A DNA stretch of 18,262 bases from Lachnospiraceae bacterium UBA2864. GTDB lineage: Bacteria > Bacillota > Clostridia > Lachnospirales > Lachnospiraceae. Positions 6,388 through 13,000 of the stretch are shown here, one piece after another. Position 1 is the first letter of the stretch; each line of letters begins with the position of its first letter. Position numbers and translations under genes: made by a program. The stretch covers positions 100,821 to 119,082 of the forward strand of contig DEFA01000025.1 of assembly GCA_002350525.1 (NCBI GenBank). The letters run 5' to 3'. The notes under the pieces were generated by a model. The model searched no databases. It saw only the letters and a list, made by a program, of their open reading frames with translations, and was not told the DNA's origin.

Positions 6388-6418
6388 AACGGGTAGAAGA
6401 CTGAATCTTCTACCCGTT
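6388..6418. terminator. Hairpin terminator after divIC
   Basis: A 13-bp perfect stem, 6388-6400 with 6406-6418 (core ACGGGTAGAAGA), has a 5-base loop and abuts the divIC stop codon. On the minus strand it is followed by TTTGGGTTATT, a weak T tract, so termination may be partial. No clear promoter fits between this hairpin and tilS, which suggests read-through into tilS-hpt-ftsH. Confidence 0.65.
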
Positions 6419-6730
6419 CTAATTATCTTTTTCTTTAGGTTTTATAACTATCTCGTCAGGATATACAAGCCCGAGTTTCTTCTTTGCTTCGTCCTCAATA
6501 TACTTCTTTGTCTGCATATACATTTCCTTCTCCTTAAGCTGTTCGGCCCGGAGATTTGCTTCGTTAAGCTGATTCTCAAGTGCTGTCTCGGTAACACGCA
6601 GTTCCCTTGATCTCTTACTCAGCTCTATGCTTCGGAATGTGCATGCCGCCACAACCATGAACATGATCATCATGGCAAGGAAAAGCATTAATCTGGATTG
6701 TTTAATTTTCCTGACTCTTCTTCTACTCAT
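6419..6730 (-). CDS. divIC: Septum formation initiator, FtsB/DivIC family
   Basis: This small bitopic division protein forms a complex with FtsL and DivIB/FtsQ at the septum and helps activate septal peptidoglycan synthesis. The 103 aa show the family layout: a very basic N-terminus (residues 2-13), one membrane helix (about 14-31), then a coiled coil (about 36-75) rich in Glu, Leu and Gln, then the end region KKLGLVYPDEIVIK. The position between rqcP and tilS matches B. subtilis divIC. The ATG at 6730 follows AAGGG. In sporulating relatives, yabP and yabQ usually lie just upstream; here only 71 non-coding bases separate it from rqcP. Confidence 0.88.
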   Translation of the reverse strand: MSRRRVRKIKQSRLMLFLAMMIMFMVVAACTFRSIELSKRSRELRVTETALENQLNEANLRAEQLKEKEMYMQTKKYIEDEAKKKLGLVYPDEIVIKPKEKDN

Positions 6731-6766
6731 TGCACCCTTGTCCCGTTTACATAATGATACTTCTTA

Positions 6767-6795
6767 ATTTTATAGCATCAGATGGAAGAATGCAA
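6767..6795 (-). promoter_or_regulatory. Possible internal promoter of divIC
   Basis: On the minus strand, TTGCAT (6795-6790) and TAAAAT (6772-6767) are separated by 17 bp within the 71-bp gap between rqcP and divIC. The match is moderate, and read-through from the hup promoter is also likely. Confidence 0.35.
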
Positions 6796-6801
6796 GAGTT
6801 T

Positions 6802-7044
6802 TTATACAAGGCTCTCGTACATATCTGCCGCATCATCTTTTTTCACGGTTTCCGCAACTCTTGTAACTTTTACCTTATCGGTTCTGTTACCAAAAGTTAT
6901 CTCTATCACATCATTCACTTTAACATCATAAGATGCTCTGGCAACTTTACCGTTCACCATTACTCGTCCCGCATCGCAGGCATCATTGGCAACGGTTCTC
7001 CTTTTTATCAGACGTGATACCTTTAAATACTTATCAAGCCTCAT
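6802..7044 (-). CDS. rqcP: RNA-binding S4 domain protein RqcP (YabO/Hsp15 family)
   Basis: This 80-aa protein consists almost entirely of one S4 RNA-binding domain (residues 1-60): MRLDKYLKVSRLIKRRTVA, then GRVMVNGKVA and DVIEITFG. RqcP binds stalled 50S ribosomes and, with RqcH, adds C-terminal alanine tails in ribosome-associated quality control. The Hsp15 family is the wider group. The gene lies 12 bp after hup with AGAGGA before the ATG, the usual hup-rqcP order in Clostridia. The assignment over a generic S4 protein rests on length and this neighbourhood. Confidence 0.9.
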   Translation of the reverse strand: MRLDKYLKVSRLIKRRTVANDACDAGRVMVNGKVARASYDVKVNDVIEITFGNRTDKVKVTRVAETVKKDDAADMYESLV

Positions 7045-7056
7045 ATCTATATCCTC

Positions 7057-7329
7057 TTAGTTAAGAGCGTCCTTAAGAGCCTTACCTGCCTTGAACTTTG
7101 GTGCGTATGAAGCAGGGATGTTGATTGTCTCCTTAGTAGCAGGATTAAGTCCTGTTCTGGCTGCTCTCTGTGTCTTCTCGAATGTACCGAATCCGACAAG
7201 TGATACCTTATCGTCATTCTTCATAGCCTCTGTTACTGTCTCAACGAAAGCCTTAAGAGCCTTCTCTGAATCTGCCTTTGAAAGTCCTGCCTTCTCAGCG
7301 ATAGCTGCAACAAGTTCTGTCTTGTTCAT
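7057..7329 (-). CDS. hup: HU-type nucleoid DNA-binding protein
   Basis: HU is a small dimeric protein that bends and compacts DNA. The 90 aa are exactly family length. They start MNKTELVAAIAEKAGLSKAD, with the GFGTFEKTQRAARTG strand (46-60) and the DNA-inserting arm whose tip holds N62-P63, followed by NIPAS (70-74) and FKAGKALKDALN at the end. Residue 75 is Tyr where Lys is more usual. AGGAGG lies 10 bases before the ATG, and a consensus promoter is at 7392-7420, consistent with high expression. It leads the hup-rqcP-divIC group. Confidence 0.97.
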   Translation of the reverse strand: MNKTELVAAIAEKAGLSKADSEKALKAFVETVTEAMKNDDKVSLVGFGTFEKTQRAARTGLNPATKETINIPASYAPKFKAGKALKDALN

Positions 7330-7391
7330 AGTAAAAAATCCTCCTGATGTGTGTTTTCTTATATGCCTTCATTGTGAAGGCGCACCACACA

Positions 7392-7420
7392 TTTATAGAC
7401 TTTTTAGGCAATTTTGTCAA
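7392..7420 (-). promoter_or_regulatory. Strong sigma-A promoter of hup
   Basis: On the minus strand, TTGACA (7420-7415), a 17-bp spacer and TATAAA (7397-7392) form a near-perfect promoter. The start site is expected near 7385. The leader of about 55 nt can form a small hairpin, GCCTTC-ACAAT-GAAGGC, ahead of the AGGAGG. Confidence 0.85.
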
Positions 7421-7446
7421 GTCCAACTGTAAATTGAGGCCTTGAT

Positions 7447-8328
7447 TTATAGATAATCAACAGTATATTCAGCTTCAAAGCTTTCACCGGCAGCGAGTGA
7501 ATTATCGTAATCTCTGTCCGCTATCGTACCGCTGAAATCAGTCTTATCTGCTCTTCCGTACCAAGGCTCGATGCACACAAAAGGTGCATTTTTACCAGCC
7601 GGAGACCATATTCCGAAAAGCGGAGCATCAAAGGTTACCGCAATATAAACCATTTTGTCAGGTTTACATAATTCAACTCTCTTTACGCCCTGACCTTCAA
7701 ATATGAGCGCATCATTATCGAACAAATGCTCATCGATTCTGATAACTCCGTCCTCTGTGATCAGTTCTCCGCCGTCAGAAGATACCAGACCATCTTGAAG
7801 AAGCGAATATTTAAGCGGCTTATCCGTATCAAATGCGATAAAATAATCCGTCTGCTTCGTCTTCTTATCAACCGGACACATAAATGCCGGATGTCCGCCT
7901 ATCTGGAAATGAATGGTTCTCTCATCTTTGTTGATAACCTTCCAGCTGGTTGTAAGTCTGTATCCGTCAAGCTTATATGAAACTTCCAGAGTAAAATCAT
8001 ATGGATATAATTCTTTGGTAAACTTATTCGAATCCAGTCTGAAGGTGATCGACTTGTTATTCTGCTTAACAAACTTAAAATCCATATCTCTTGCAAATCC
8101 GTGCTGAGACATAGAATAATCTTTCCCCTCGGCTGTAAACTTCTTATCTTTCAGGCTTCCCACTATAGGAAAAAGCACCGGAGCCGTTCTGTTCCAGTAA
8201 GTACCGTCAGCATTCCACATGTATTCAGTACCCTTCTCTTTGCTGAGAACTCTTGAAACTTCCGCTCCTTTCTGATTGATAGTTACCTTGAGATTCATAT
8301 TCTCCAGATAGAACTGCTCCATGATCAT
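7447..8328 (-). CDS. Aldose 1-epimerase family protein (LacX/YeaD-like)
   Basis: This 293-aa beta-sandwich mutarotase-like protein has the catalytic set of the family: H76 in QHGFAR, H146 in GGHPAF, and a likely general base E254 in CIEPWYG. These interconvert alpha and beta anomers of hexoses or hexose phosphates. Sequence style fits the LacX/Slr1438 branch rather than classical GalM, so the true sugar is unknown. There is no signal peptide, so it is cytoplasmic. The ATG at 8328 overlaps the proA stop (ATGA). A second ATG at 8322 sits at a better distance from the GGAGG and may be the actual start. It is last in the rubrerythrin-proA operon, and no strong terminator separates it from the hup promoter. 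Confidence 0.88.
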   Translation of the reverse strand: MIMEQFYLENMNLKVTINQKGAEVSRVLSKEKGTEYMWNADGTYWNRTAPVLFPIVGSLKDKKFTAEGKDYSMSQHGFARDMDFKFVKQNNKSITFRLDSNKFTKELYPYDFTLEVSYKLDGYRLTTSWKVINKDERTIHFQIGGHPAFMCPVDKKTKQTDYFIAFDTDKPLKYSLLQDGLVSSDGGELITEDGVIRIDEHLFDNDALIFEGQGVKRVELCKPDKMVYIAVTFDAPLFGIWSPAGKNAPFVCIEPWYGRADKTDFSGTIADRDYDNSLAAGESFEAEYTVDYL

Positions 8329-9650
8329 TCTTCCTCCAGATCCTTAAAATGAAATTCTGATTTACCGCTTGCATAATCCCCGACTATCTGTCCGCTGCCA
8401 TAAAGCTTATACTTGTATGTAACAAGTCCTTCCAGCCCTACCGGGCCTCTTGCGTGCAGCTTACTGGTGCTTATACCGACTTCCGCACCGAAACCGTATC
8501 TGAAGCCGTCTGCAAATCTTGTAGAACAGTTCTGATATACTCCGGCGGAATCCACCAACTGCATAAATCTGTCGGCTATATCATCATCCTCGGTTATTAT
8601 ACTGTCTGTATGATGTGATCCGAATCTGTTTATATGATCGATTGCCTCATCAACATCCTCAACCAGTTTTGCCGAAACCTTGAGTGCAAGGTACTCTTTA
8701 AAATCACTCTCCGCTATCTCTTCATACTGAAGTCCCGTCTCAGCCTTATTATCAAGGCATCCGAGCTCATCAAGCAGTTCTGTGACTTCCTTCGTACCCT
8801 TTAATTCTATTCCGGCCTCCGCAAGTGCGTTGGAGAGTTTAGGAACAAATTCTCTGGCGATACTTCTGTTTATCAAAAGCGTCTCAACCGCATTACATGC
8901 GGCTGTATACTGGGTCTTTGCATCAAGTATGATAGGAATTGCCTTTTCCTGATCTGCTGCTGCATCTACATATATATGACATATTCCGTCAGCATGACCC
9001 ATAACCGGAATCTTGGTATTATTCATGATATACTGTACAAAACTGTTTGAGCCTCTCGGAATTATAAGATCCACAAGGCCGTAGCAATCCAGAAGCTCAT
9101 CAATCTCACTGTGAGTTTCCGCAAGAAGAAGACATCCCTTAGGGAATCCTGCACTGATAACCGCTTCATTTATAATCTCAAAAAGGATCCTGTTGGTATT
9201 GGAAGTTTCCTTTCCTCCTTTAAGAATTGCACAGTTACCGCTCTTTATGCAGAGAGAAGATATCTGAACCATTGCATCGGGACGAGCCTCAAAGATTACA
9301 CCGATCACTCCGATAGGACATGTGACTCTGTTAAGTATAAGTCCTTCGTCAAGCTGTCTTGCAAGTGTCTTTCTTCCCAACGGATCCGGCAGATCGATAA
9401 GCTGATCTATTCCCCTTATCACATCCCTCAATTTATCCTCATTAAACTTCAGTCTCTTCACCACCGCATCGGCAATATTCATCTCCTTTGCCGCAGCAAG
9501 ATCTTTTTCATTCTCTGCAAATATCTCTTCCTTTTTTGCTTCGATTGCTTCAGCAACTTTTTCAAGTGCCGCATCTCTTTTTCCTACACTCAATGCCGCA
9601 ACATAAGGCGACACAAGCTTCATATTTCTTACATCTTCTTTAATGCCCAT
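8325..9650 (-). CDS. proA: Glutamate-5-semialdehyde dehydrogenase (gamma-glutamyl phosphate reductase)
   Basis: ProA reduces gamma-glutamyl phosphate to glutamate semialdehyde with NADPH, the second step of proline synthesis. The gene encodes 441 aa from the ATG at 9650, where GGAGA lies 10 bases upstream and the N-terminus (MGIKEDVRNMKLVSPYVAAL) matches the family. An in-frame start at 9692 lies inside the upstream gene. Family marks are GVIGVIFEARPDA, LKGGKE, IPRGSNSFVQYI and the active-site cysteine in QYTAACNAVETLL. The C-terminus has the usual RFGSHHTDSI and GPVGLEGLVTYKY motifs. It overlaps the upstream membrane-protein gene by 11 bases and the epimerase gene by 4. proB is not next to it, which is unusual, since proB-proA are commonly paired. 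Confidence 0.95.
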   Translation of the reverse strand: MGIKEDVRNMKLVSPYVAALSVGKRDAALEKVAEAIEAKKEEIFAENEKDLAAAKEMNIADAVVKRLKFNEDKLRDVIRGIDQLIDLPDPLGRKTLARQLDEGLILNRVTCPIGVIGVIFEARPDAMVQISSLCIKSGNCAILKGGKETSNTNRILFEIINEAVISAGFPKGCLLLAETHSEIDELLDCYGLVDLIIPRGSNSFVQYIMNNTKIPVMGHADGICHIYVDAAADQEKAIPIILDAKTQYTAACNAVETLLINRSIAREFVPKLSNALAEAGIELKGTKEVTELLDELGCLDNKAETGLQYEEIAESDFKEYLALKVSAKLVEDVDEAIDHINRFGSHHTDSIITEDDDIADRFMQLVDSAGVYQNCSTRFADGFRYGFGAEVGISTSKLHARGPVGLEGLVTYKYKLYGSGQIVGDYASGKSEFHFKDLEEE

Positions 9651-10191
9651 TTTCCAAGTTCTCCGGTTTTCTATTTTCAGGCGGAGGGCCACCCGGTCCT
9701 ACCGCCTTGATTACTAACGGCGATATGATAATCGCCAAAATATAACTAACAATAATTGCAATAGGAAGGTTTTCTAAACAACTGCTTAACCATACCTTTA
9801 CAAACGGAGGCTGCTTTGTCAGAACCTCCATAGGCATATGCCTGCGTGCCTGAAATATACCCAGACCGCTCATTATAGTACCAAGCAGACATGAATTTAT
9901 CACAGTAAAGGGAATGCCGTTAATAAGATTAAACTTTATTGACGGCGGTTTTGCGTTACACGACTCCGCAAGACGTCTTCCAAGCTTTGCGATAGGTATA
10001 ACAAGCGCAATAACCAATCCCACTGCAACAGATTCAACAATACTCAGAATATAATTCACAGCTGCCGGCGGCATCATTTTAGCCTGTTCGGGTGTCCAGT
10101 TTCTTCTGGAAAGAAATGTAAACATGGCACCCATTGCCACAGAGATTATCACTGACATGATAACTCCGATAAGCCTTTCCTTATTCTTCAT
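9640..10191 (-). CDS. Four-helix membrane protein of unknown function
   Basis: The 183 aa have four predicted membrane helices (about 8-27, 45-67, 88-112 and 138-163) and a short Pro/Asn-rich tail. The halves around helices 2 and 4 look alike (a Glu in S-x-ES-V/CLEN-x, then a long aliphatic helix ending near I-x-P), suggesting an internal duplication; the style resembles DUF2798-type proteins. I cannot name a function. GGGAGA lies five bases before the ATG. It sits 15 bp after the rubrerythrin gene and overlaps proA by 11 bp, so it is in the same transcript. Confidence 0.7.
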   Translation of the reverse strand: MKNKERLIGVIMSVIISVAMGAMFTFLSRRNWTPEQAKMMPPAAVNYILSIVESVAVGLVIALVIPIAKLGRRLAESCNAKPPSIKFNLINGIPFTVINSCLLGTIMSGLGIFQARRHMPMEVLTKQPPFVKVWLSSCLENLPIAIIVSYILAIIISPLVIKAVGPGGPPPENRKPENLENGH

Positions 10192-10206
10192 ATTGTTCTC
10201 CCGATT

Positions 10207-10860
10207 TTAATAGTTTTCTTCATGCACCTCGAAGAAACTCTGTGGATGATTGCATACAGGACATACATCCGGAGCCTTTGTTCCGACTACGATATGTCCA
10301 CAATTACGGCACTCCCAAACCTTAACTTCACTCTTTTCAAATACTGCAGCTGTCTCAACATTCTTAAGAAGTGCTCTGTAACGCTCCTCATGATGTTTCT
10401 CAATCTCGCCTACTGCACGGAACTTAGCTGCAAGTTCAGGGAACCCCTCAGCCTCTGCTGTCTTTGCAAAATCCTCATACATATCTGTCCACTCATAATT
10501 TTCGCCGTCAGCAGCAGCCTCAAGATTTTCAGCTGTAGAACCGATTCCCGCAAGCTCTTTAAACCAAAGCTTTGCATGCTCCTTCTCATTATCTGCTGTC
10601 TTAAGGAATATCGAAGCTATCTGCTCATAACCTTCCTTCTTTGCAACTGAAGCAAAGTAAGTATATTTATTTCTAGCCTGAGACTCTCCTGCAAATGCTG
10701 CCTGAAGATTCTTCTCTGTCTGTGTTCCCGCATAAGGATTACTCTTAACTTCCTCTTCTACAAGCTCGAAACAATCCGTCTGCTTACACTTCGGACATAC
10801 TTCAGGAGTTGTTTCTGATTCAATAATCTCCCCACATATCTTGCATCTGTACTTAGCCAT
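10207..10860 (-). CDS. rbr: Rubrerythrin with rubredoxin-type metal sites at both ends
   Basis: Rubrerythrin is a cytoplasmic peroxide-scavenging enzyme of anaerobes. The 217 aa have three parts. An N-terminal CxxCG...CPxC site uses C6, C9, C22 and C25, with an extra C30. The ferritin-like diiron four-helix domain (about 45-168) includes E59, the E92-x2-H95 pair in DNEKEHAKLWF, and E154-x2-H157. A C-terminal rubredoxin site uses C184, C187, C200 and C203. Classical rubrerythrin has only the C-terminal rubredoxin, and the reverse type only the N-terminal one; this protein has both. The N-terminal site may be zinc or iron. Its own promoter (10945-10973) and a GAGGAG ribosome binding site show it leads the operon. 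Confidence 0.93.
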   Translation of the reverse strand: MAKYRCKICGEIIESETTPEVCPKCKQTDCFELVEEEVKSNPYAGTQTEKNLQAAFAGESQARNKYTYFASVAKKEGYEQIASIFLKTADNEKEHAKLWFKELAGIGSTAENLEAAADGENYEWTDMYEDFAKTAEAEGFPELAAKFRAVGEIEKHHEERYRALLKNVETAAVFEKSEVKVWECRNCGHIVVGTKAPDVCPVCNHPQSFFEVHEENY

Positions 10861-10905
10861 TTTTTTGCCCTCCTCATAAATTTCTTCTTTGTCATTATGA
10901 ATAAA

Positions 10906-10934
10906 GTGCTCCGCGGAATTATCTTACGGAGCAC
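10906..10934 (-). other. Hairpin at the 5' end of the rubrerythrin mRNA
   Basis: GTGCTCCG (10906-10913) pairs with CGGAGCAC (10927-10934) in a perfect 8-bp stem with a 13-base loop. It lies right at the expected transcript start and has no strong T tract, so a 5' stabilising or regulatory structure is more likely than a terminator. Confidence 0.5.
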
Positions 10935-10944
10935 CACACAACTA

Positions 10945-10973
10945 ATTATACTTAATAATCTAACTTGAATCAA
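10945..10973 (-). promoter_or_regulatory. Rubrerythrin operon promoter
   Basis: On the minus strand, TTGATT (10973-10968), a 17-bp spacer and TATAAT (10950-10945) form a strong sigma-A promoter, with the start near 10938. Its -35 overlaps that of the divergent azlC promoter. Confidence 0.8.
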
Positions 10974-10993
10974 TCCTTTTGTTGGTGTACTAT
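10965..10993 (+). promoter_or_regulatory. azlC promoter, divergent from the rubrerythrin promoter
   Basis: TTGAAT (10965-10970), a 17-bp spacer and TACTAT (10988-10993) fit sigma-A moderately well. The -35 shares bases 10968-10970 with the rubrerythrin -35 on the other strand, so the two promoters may compete or share a regulator. Confidence 0.55.
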
Positions 10994-11028
10994 ATTAAAA
11001 CAGTAAGAAAATTTACCGGAGTACTTCT

Positions 11029-11055
11029 ATGGTAAAAAATCGCAGGGACAAGTGA
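11029..11055 (+). CDS. Eight-codon leader ORF overlapping the azlC start
   Basis: ATG at 11029 has GGAG eight bases upstream and encodes MVKNRRDK. Its TGA (11053-11055) overlaps the azlC ATG as TGATG. The upstream inverted repeat TTTACC (11012-11017) / GGTAAA (11031-11036) holds the ribosome binding site in its loop and its second arm overlaps the start codon. The peptide has no run of Leu, Ile or Val, so classical branched-chain attenuation is unlikely; translational coupling to azlC fits better. Confidence 0.45.
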   Translation: MVKNRRDK

Positions 11056-11789
11056 TGAAAAATTATATTCGCGGACTACGTGCGGGAATCCCGATTGCCT
11101 TGGGATATCTCTCCGTGTCTTTTACATTTGGAATAATAGCGGTAAAGAACGGGTTTACATGGTGGGAAGCTCTTATCATTTCCATGACATGCGTTACTTC
11201 TGCGGGACAATTCTCCGGAATCAATACGATGATGATCCCCGGTCAGTATTTCGACATGATCATATCACAGCTCACCATAAATGTACGTTACAGTTTTATG
11301 TCGATATCCCTTTCCCAGAAGGTAAATGAACGCTTCAGGGGAATATGGCGCTGGTTATTCGGCTTTATGATAACCGATGAGATCTTTGCCGTTGCCGTTT
11401 CGGAGAAATCAGTTTCCCGAAGCTTTATGGCCGGCCTTATAAGTCTTCCGTATGTTGGATGGGCCTTGGGAACTCTGTTCGGAGCCATCCTCGGAAATGT
11501 ACTTCCGCCTTCCGTAATGAGTGCTCTCGGGCTTGCGATCTACGGAATGTTTGTAGCCATCGTAGTACCGGATATGAAGAAAGTCCGTCCGGTCATTATA
11601 ATCGTTATAATTGCTGCTGCCATAAGCACCTGCTTTACTTATATTCCTGTTATAAAGGAAATATCACCGGGAATAGCCATCAGTATCTCAGCGGTCGTAG
11701 CAGCCGTAATCGGTGCGGTTTTCTTCCCGGTCAAAGATGAAAATATAAATGAAGCTTCGCCTGCCGTTTCGGAAGGAGGTGCCGAATGA
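11055..11789 (+). CDS. azlC: AzlC, large subunit of branched-chain amino acid exporter
   Basis: AzlC and AzlD together export branched-chain amino acids, including toxic analogues, across the membrane. The 244 aa start at ATG 11055 (a GTG at 11052 is the other choice; AGGG lies upstream). Family marks are AGIPIALGYLSVSFTFG, TSAGQFSGI, NVRYSFMSISLS and TDEIFAVA. About six to seven hydrophobic helices are visible, the last around 210-228, with an acidic tail. The stop overlaps the azlD ATG by 4 bases (ATGA). The promoter and the leader ORF upstream suggest regulation at both transcription and translation. Confidence 0.92.
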   Translation: MKNYIRGLRAGIPIALGYLSVSFTFGIIAVKNGFTWWEALIISMTCVTSAGQFSGINTMMIPGQYFDMIISQLTINVRYSFMSISLSQKVNERFRGIWRWLFGFMITDEIFAVAVSEKSVSRSFMAGLISLPYVGWALGTLFGAILGNVLPPSVMSALGLAIYGMFVAIVVPDMKKVRPVIIIVIIAAAISTCFTYIPVIKEISPGIAISISAVVAAVIGAVFFPVKDENINEASPAVSEGGAE

Positions 11790-12100
11790 GTACGCGTACC
11801 TACTTCATATATCTTATAATCATGGCAGTTACAACCTACCTTATAAGAGCCGTTCCTTTTGCAGCCGTGAAGAAGAAGATAGAGAACCGTTTTATCCGTT
11901 CTTTCCTATATTACATACCTTATGCGGTTCTAACAGCCATGACAATACCGGCGATCTTCTCGGCTACCGCAAGTGTTATATCCGCATCTATCGGTCTCTT
12001 CGTTGCAATACTGCTTGCGCTGCGCGGTAAAAGCCTTACCACTGTTGCCGTTGCCGCCTGCTGTGCCGTATACATAGCGGAAATCTTTTTGATCAGATAA
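11786..12100 (+). CDS. azlD: AzlD, small subunit of branched-chain amino acid exporter
   Basis: This is a 104-aa protein with three to four membrane helices. The family motifs TYLIRAVPF (17-25) and YYIPYAVLTAMTIPAIFSA (about 42-60) are clear. It pairs with AzlC to form the exporter. The ATG is preceded by AGGAGGT and overlaps the azlC stop, giving coupled translation. A hairpin terminator follows directly at 12104-12145. Confidence 0.92.
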   Translation: MSTRTYFIYLIIMAVTTYLIRAVPFAAVKKKIENRFIRSFLYYIPYAVLTAMTIPAIFSATASVISASIGLFVAILLALRGKSLTTVAVAACCAVYIAEIFLIR

Positions 12101-12103
12101 TAC

Positions 12104-12145
12104 AAGCCCTTACGAACCCGGATAAAATCAGGTACGTAAGGGCTT
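12104..12145. terminator. Shared hairpin terminator between azlD and the convergent cluster
   Basis: AAGCCCTTACG (12104-12114) pairs perfectly with CGTAAGGGCTT (12135-12145) around a 20-base loop that can pair partly. It is the only hairpin between the two convergent genes, so it probably stops transcription from both sides, although the T tracts are short. Confidence 0.7.
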
Positions 12146-12154
12146 ATAATTTCA

Positions 12155-12985
12155 TCATTTATCTTCTATTTTGATGCCCTCATCCTCGGGCTTTATAACT
12201 TCCTTTCGGTTCTTTATCTCCGTGATCTTTTCCTTTATAGGTTCCACAACTTTCTTCTTTACCGAAAAGTTCTCTCTGTAATCCGCAAACATGGATCTGA
12301 GCGATGTAGCGGTAAATCTTGTAAAGATAAATGCAAGGCTTCTGTCCTTAGCATCTTCTCTTAAATCCTGCACCTTACTTTTAAATGCACGGTAACGGAC
12401 TATCACATGATACTCTTCCGCCAGTTTCTTGATCCTCATAACGATGTTGAAGGAATATACCACATCCAATATAAAGATTCCGTAAAACAATCCCACAAAG
12501 AAGCTGAAAGCCAGATTATTCGAAAGCCATAGCAGTATGGCTTCAACCCTCGGATGCATGACCAGATAATAGAAGGCGGCAAGCGCATACCATATAAGTG
12601 AAAACAGCGGGCATATAACGCCCTTTATATTTCCCCAGTAAGGAGTATAATCCCACAGCTGAAGGTGCATATGTACGATGAATATCATTCCGGTCACAAA
12701 CTCTATCAGAGTCATGGTAAGTGCCATTATAAAGAATACAAGCAGCTTATTAAGTACCGGATGTGCCGACTCCAGCGCAGGGATCCTGATATGTGCAAGT
12801 CCGAAGAGAAGTATCAGACCCGATCCGTAAATCGGAAGACAAGGTCCGACCAGAAATCCGGGATTTGAGAATTTTTTCTTAAGTCTCTCCACCGGATCCA
12901 GATATCTTCTGAAGAACAGTTCTATAAACCAGCCGAATACACTTCCTCCGGCGAAAAGCGTAAGAACAACCAATATATAATTCAT
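12155..12985 (-). CDS. PF06541-type (CmpB-like, putative ABC transporter type IV) membrane protein
   Basis: The 276 aa have five hydrophobic segments (about 3-25, 50-66, 80-104, 124-143 and 158-182) and a long basic cytoplasmic tail (183-276) with many Lys/Glu. The motifs GWFIELFFRR (18-27), GFLVGPCLPIYG (43-54), EF.TG (95-99) and WDYTPYWGNIKGVICP (111-126) are the signature of the family named putative ABC-transporter type IV. No partner ATPase is present, and the true function is not known. It lies 15 bp after the GH3 gene and ends the cluster next to the shared terminator. The lysine-rich tail is longer than the core domain needs. Confidence 0.8.
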   Translation of the reverse strand: MNYILVVLTLFAGGSVFGWFIELFFRRYLDPVERLKKKFSNPGFLVGPCLPIYGSGLILLFGLAHIRIPALESAHPVLNKLLVFFIMALTMTLIEFVTGMIFIVHMHLQLWDYTPYWGNIKGVICPLFSLIWYALAAFYYLVMHPRVEAILLWLSNNLAFSFFVGLFYGIFILDVVYSFNIVMRIKKLAEEYHVIVRYRAFKSKVQDLREDAKDRSLAFIFTRFTATSLRSMFADYRENFSVKKKVVEPIKEKITEIKNRKEVIKPEDEGIKIEDK

Positions 12986-13000
12986 CTCTAATGTACCCGC

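Noticed and set aside
7421..7446. Weak inverted repeat near the epimerase stop as a terminator
   Set aside because: TTGATT/AATCAA pairing is short and AT-only, with no T run after it, so I do not call a terminator between the epimerase and hup.
9111..9710. 199-codon plus-strand frame opposite proA
   Set aside because: It is antisense to a clear proA with conserved motifs and has no plausible start signal.
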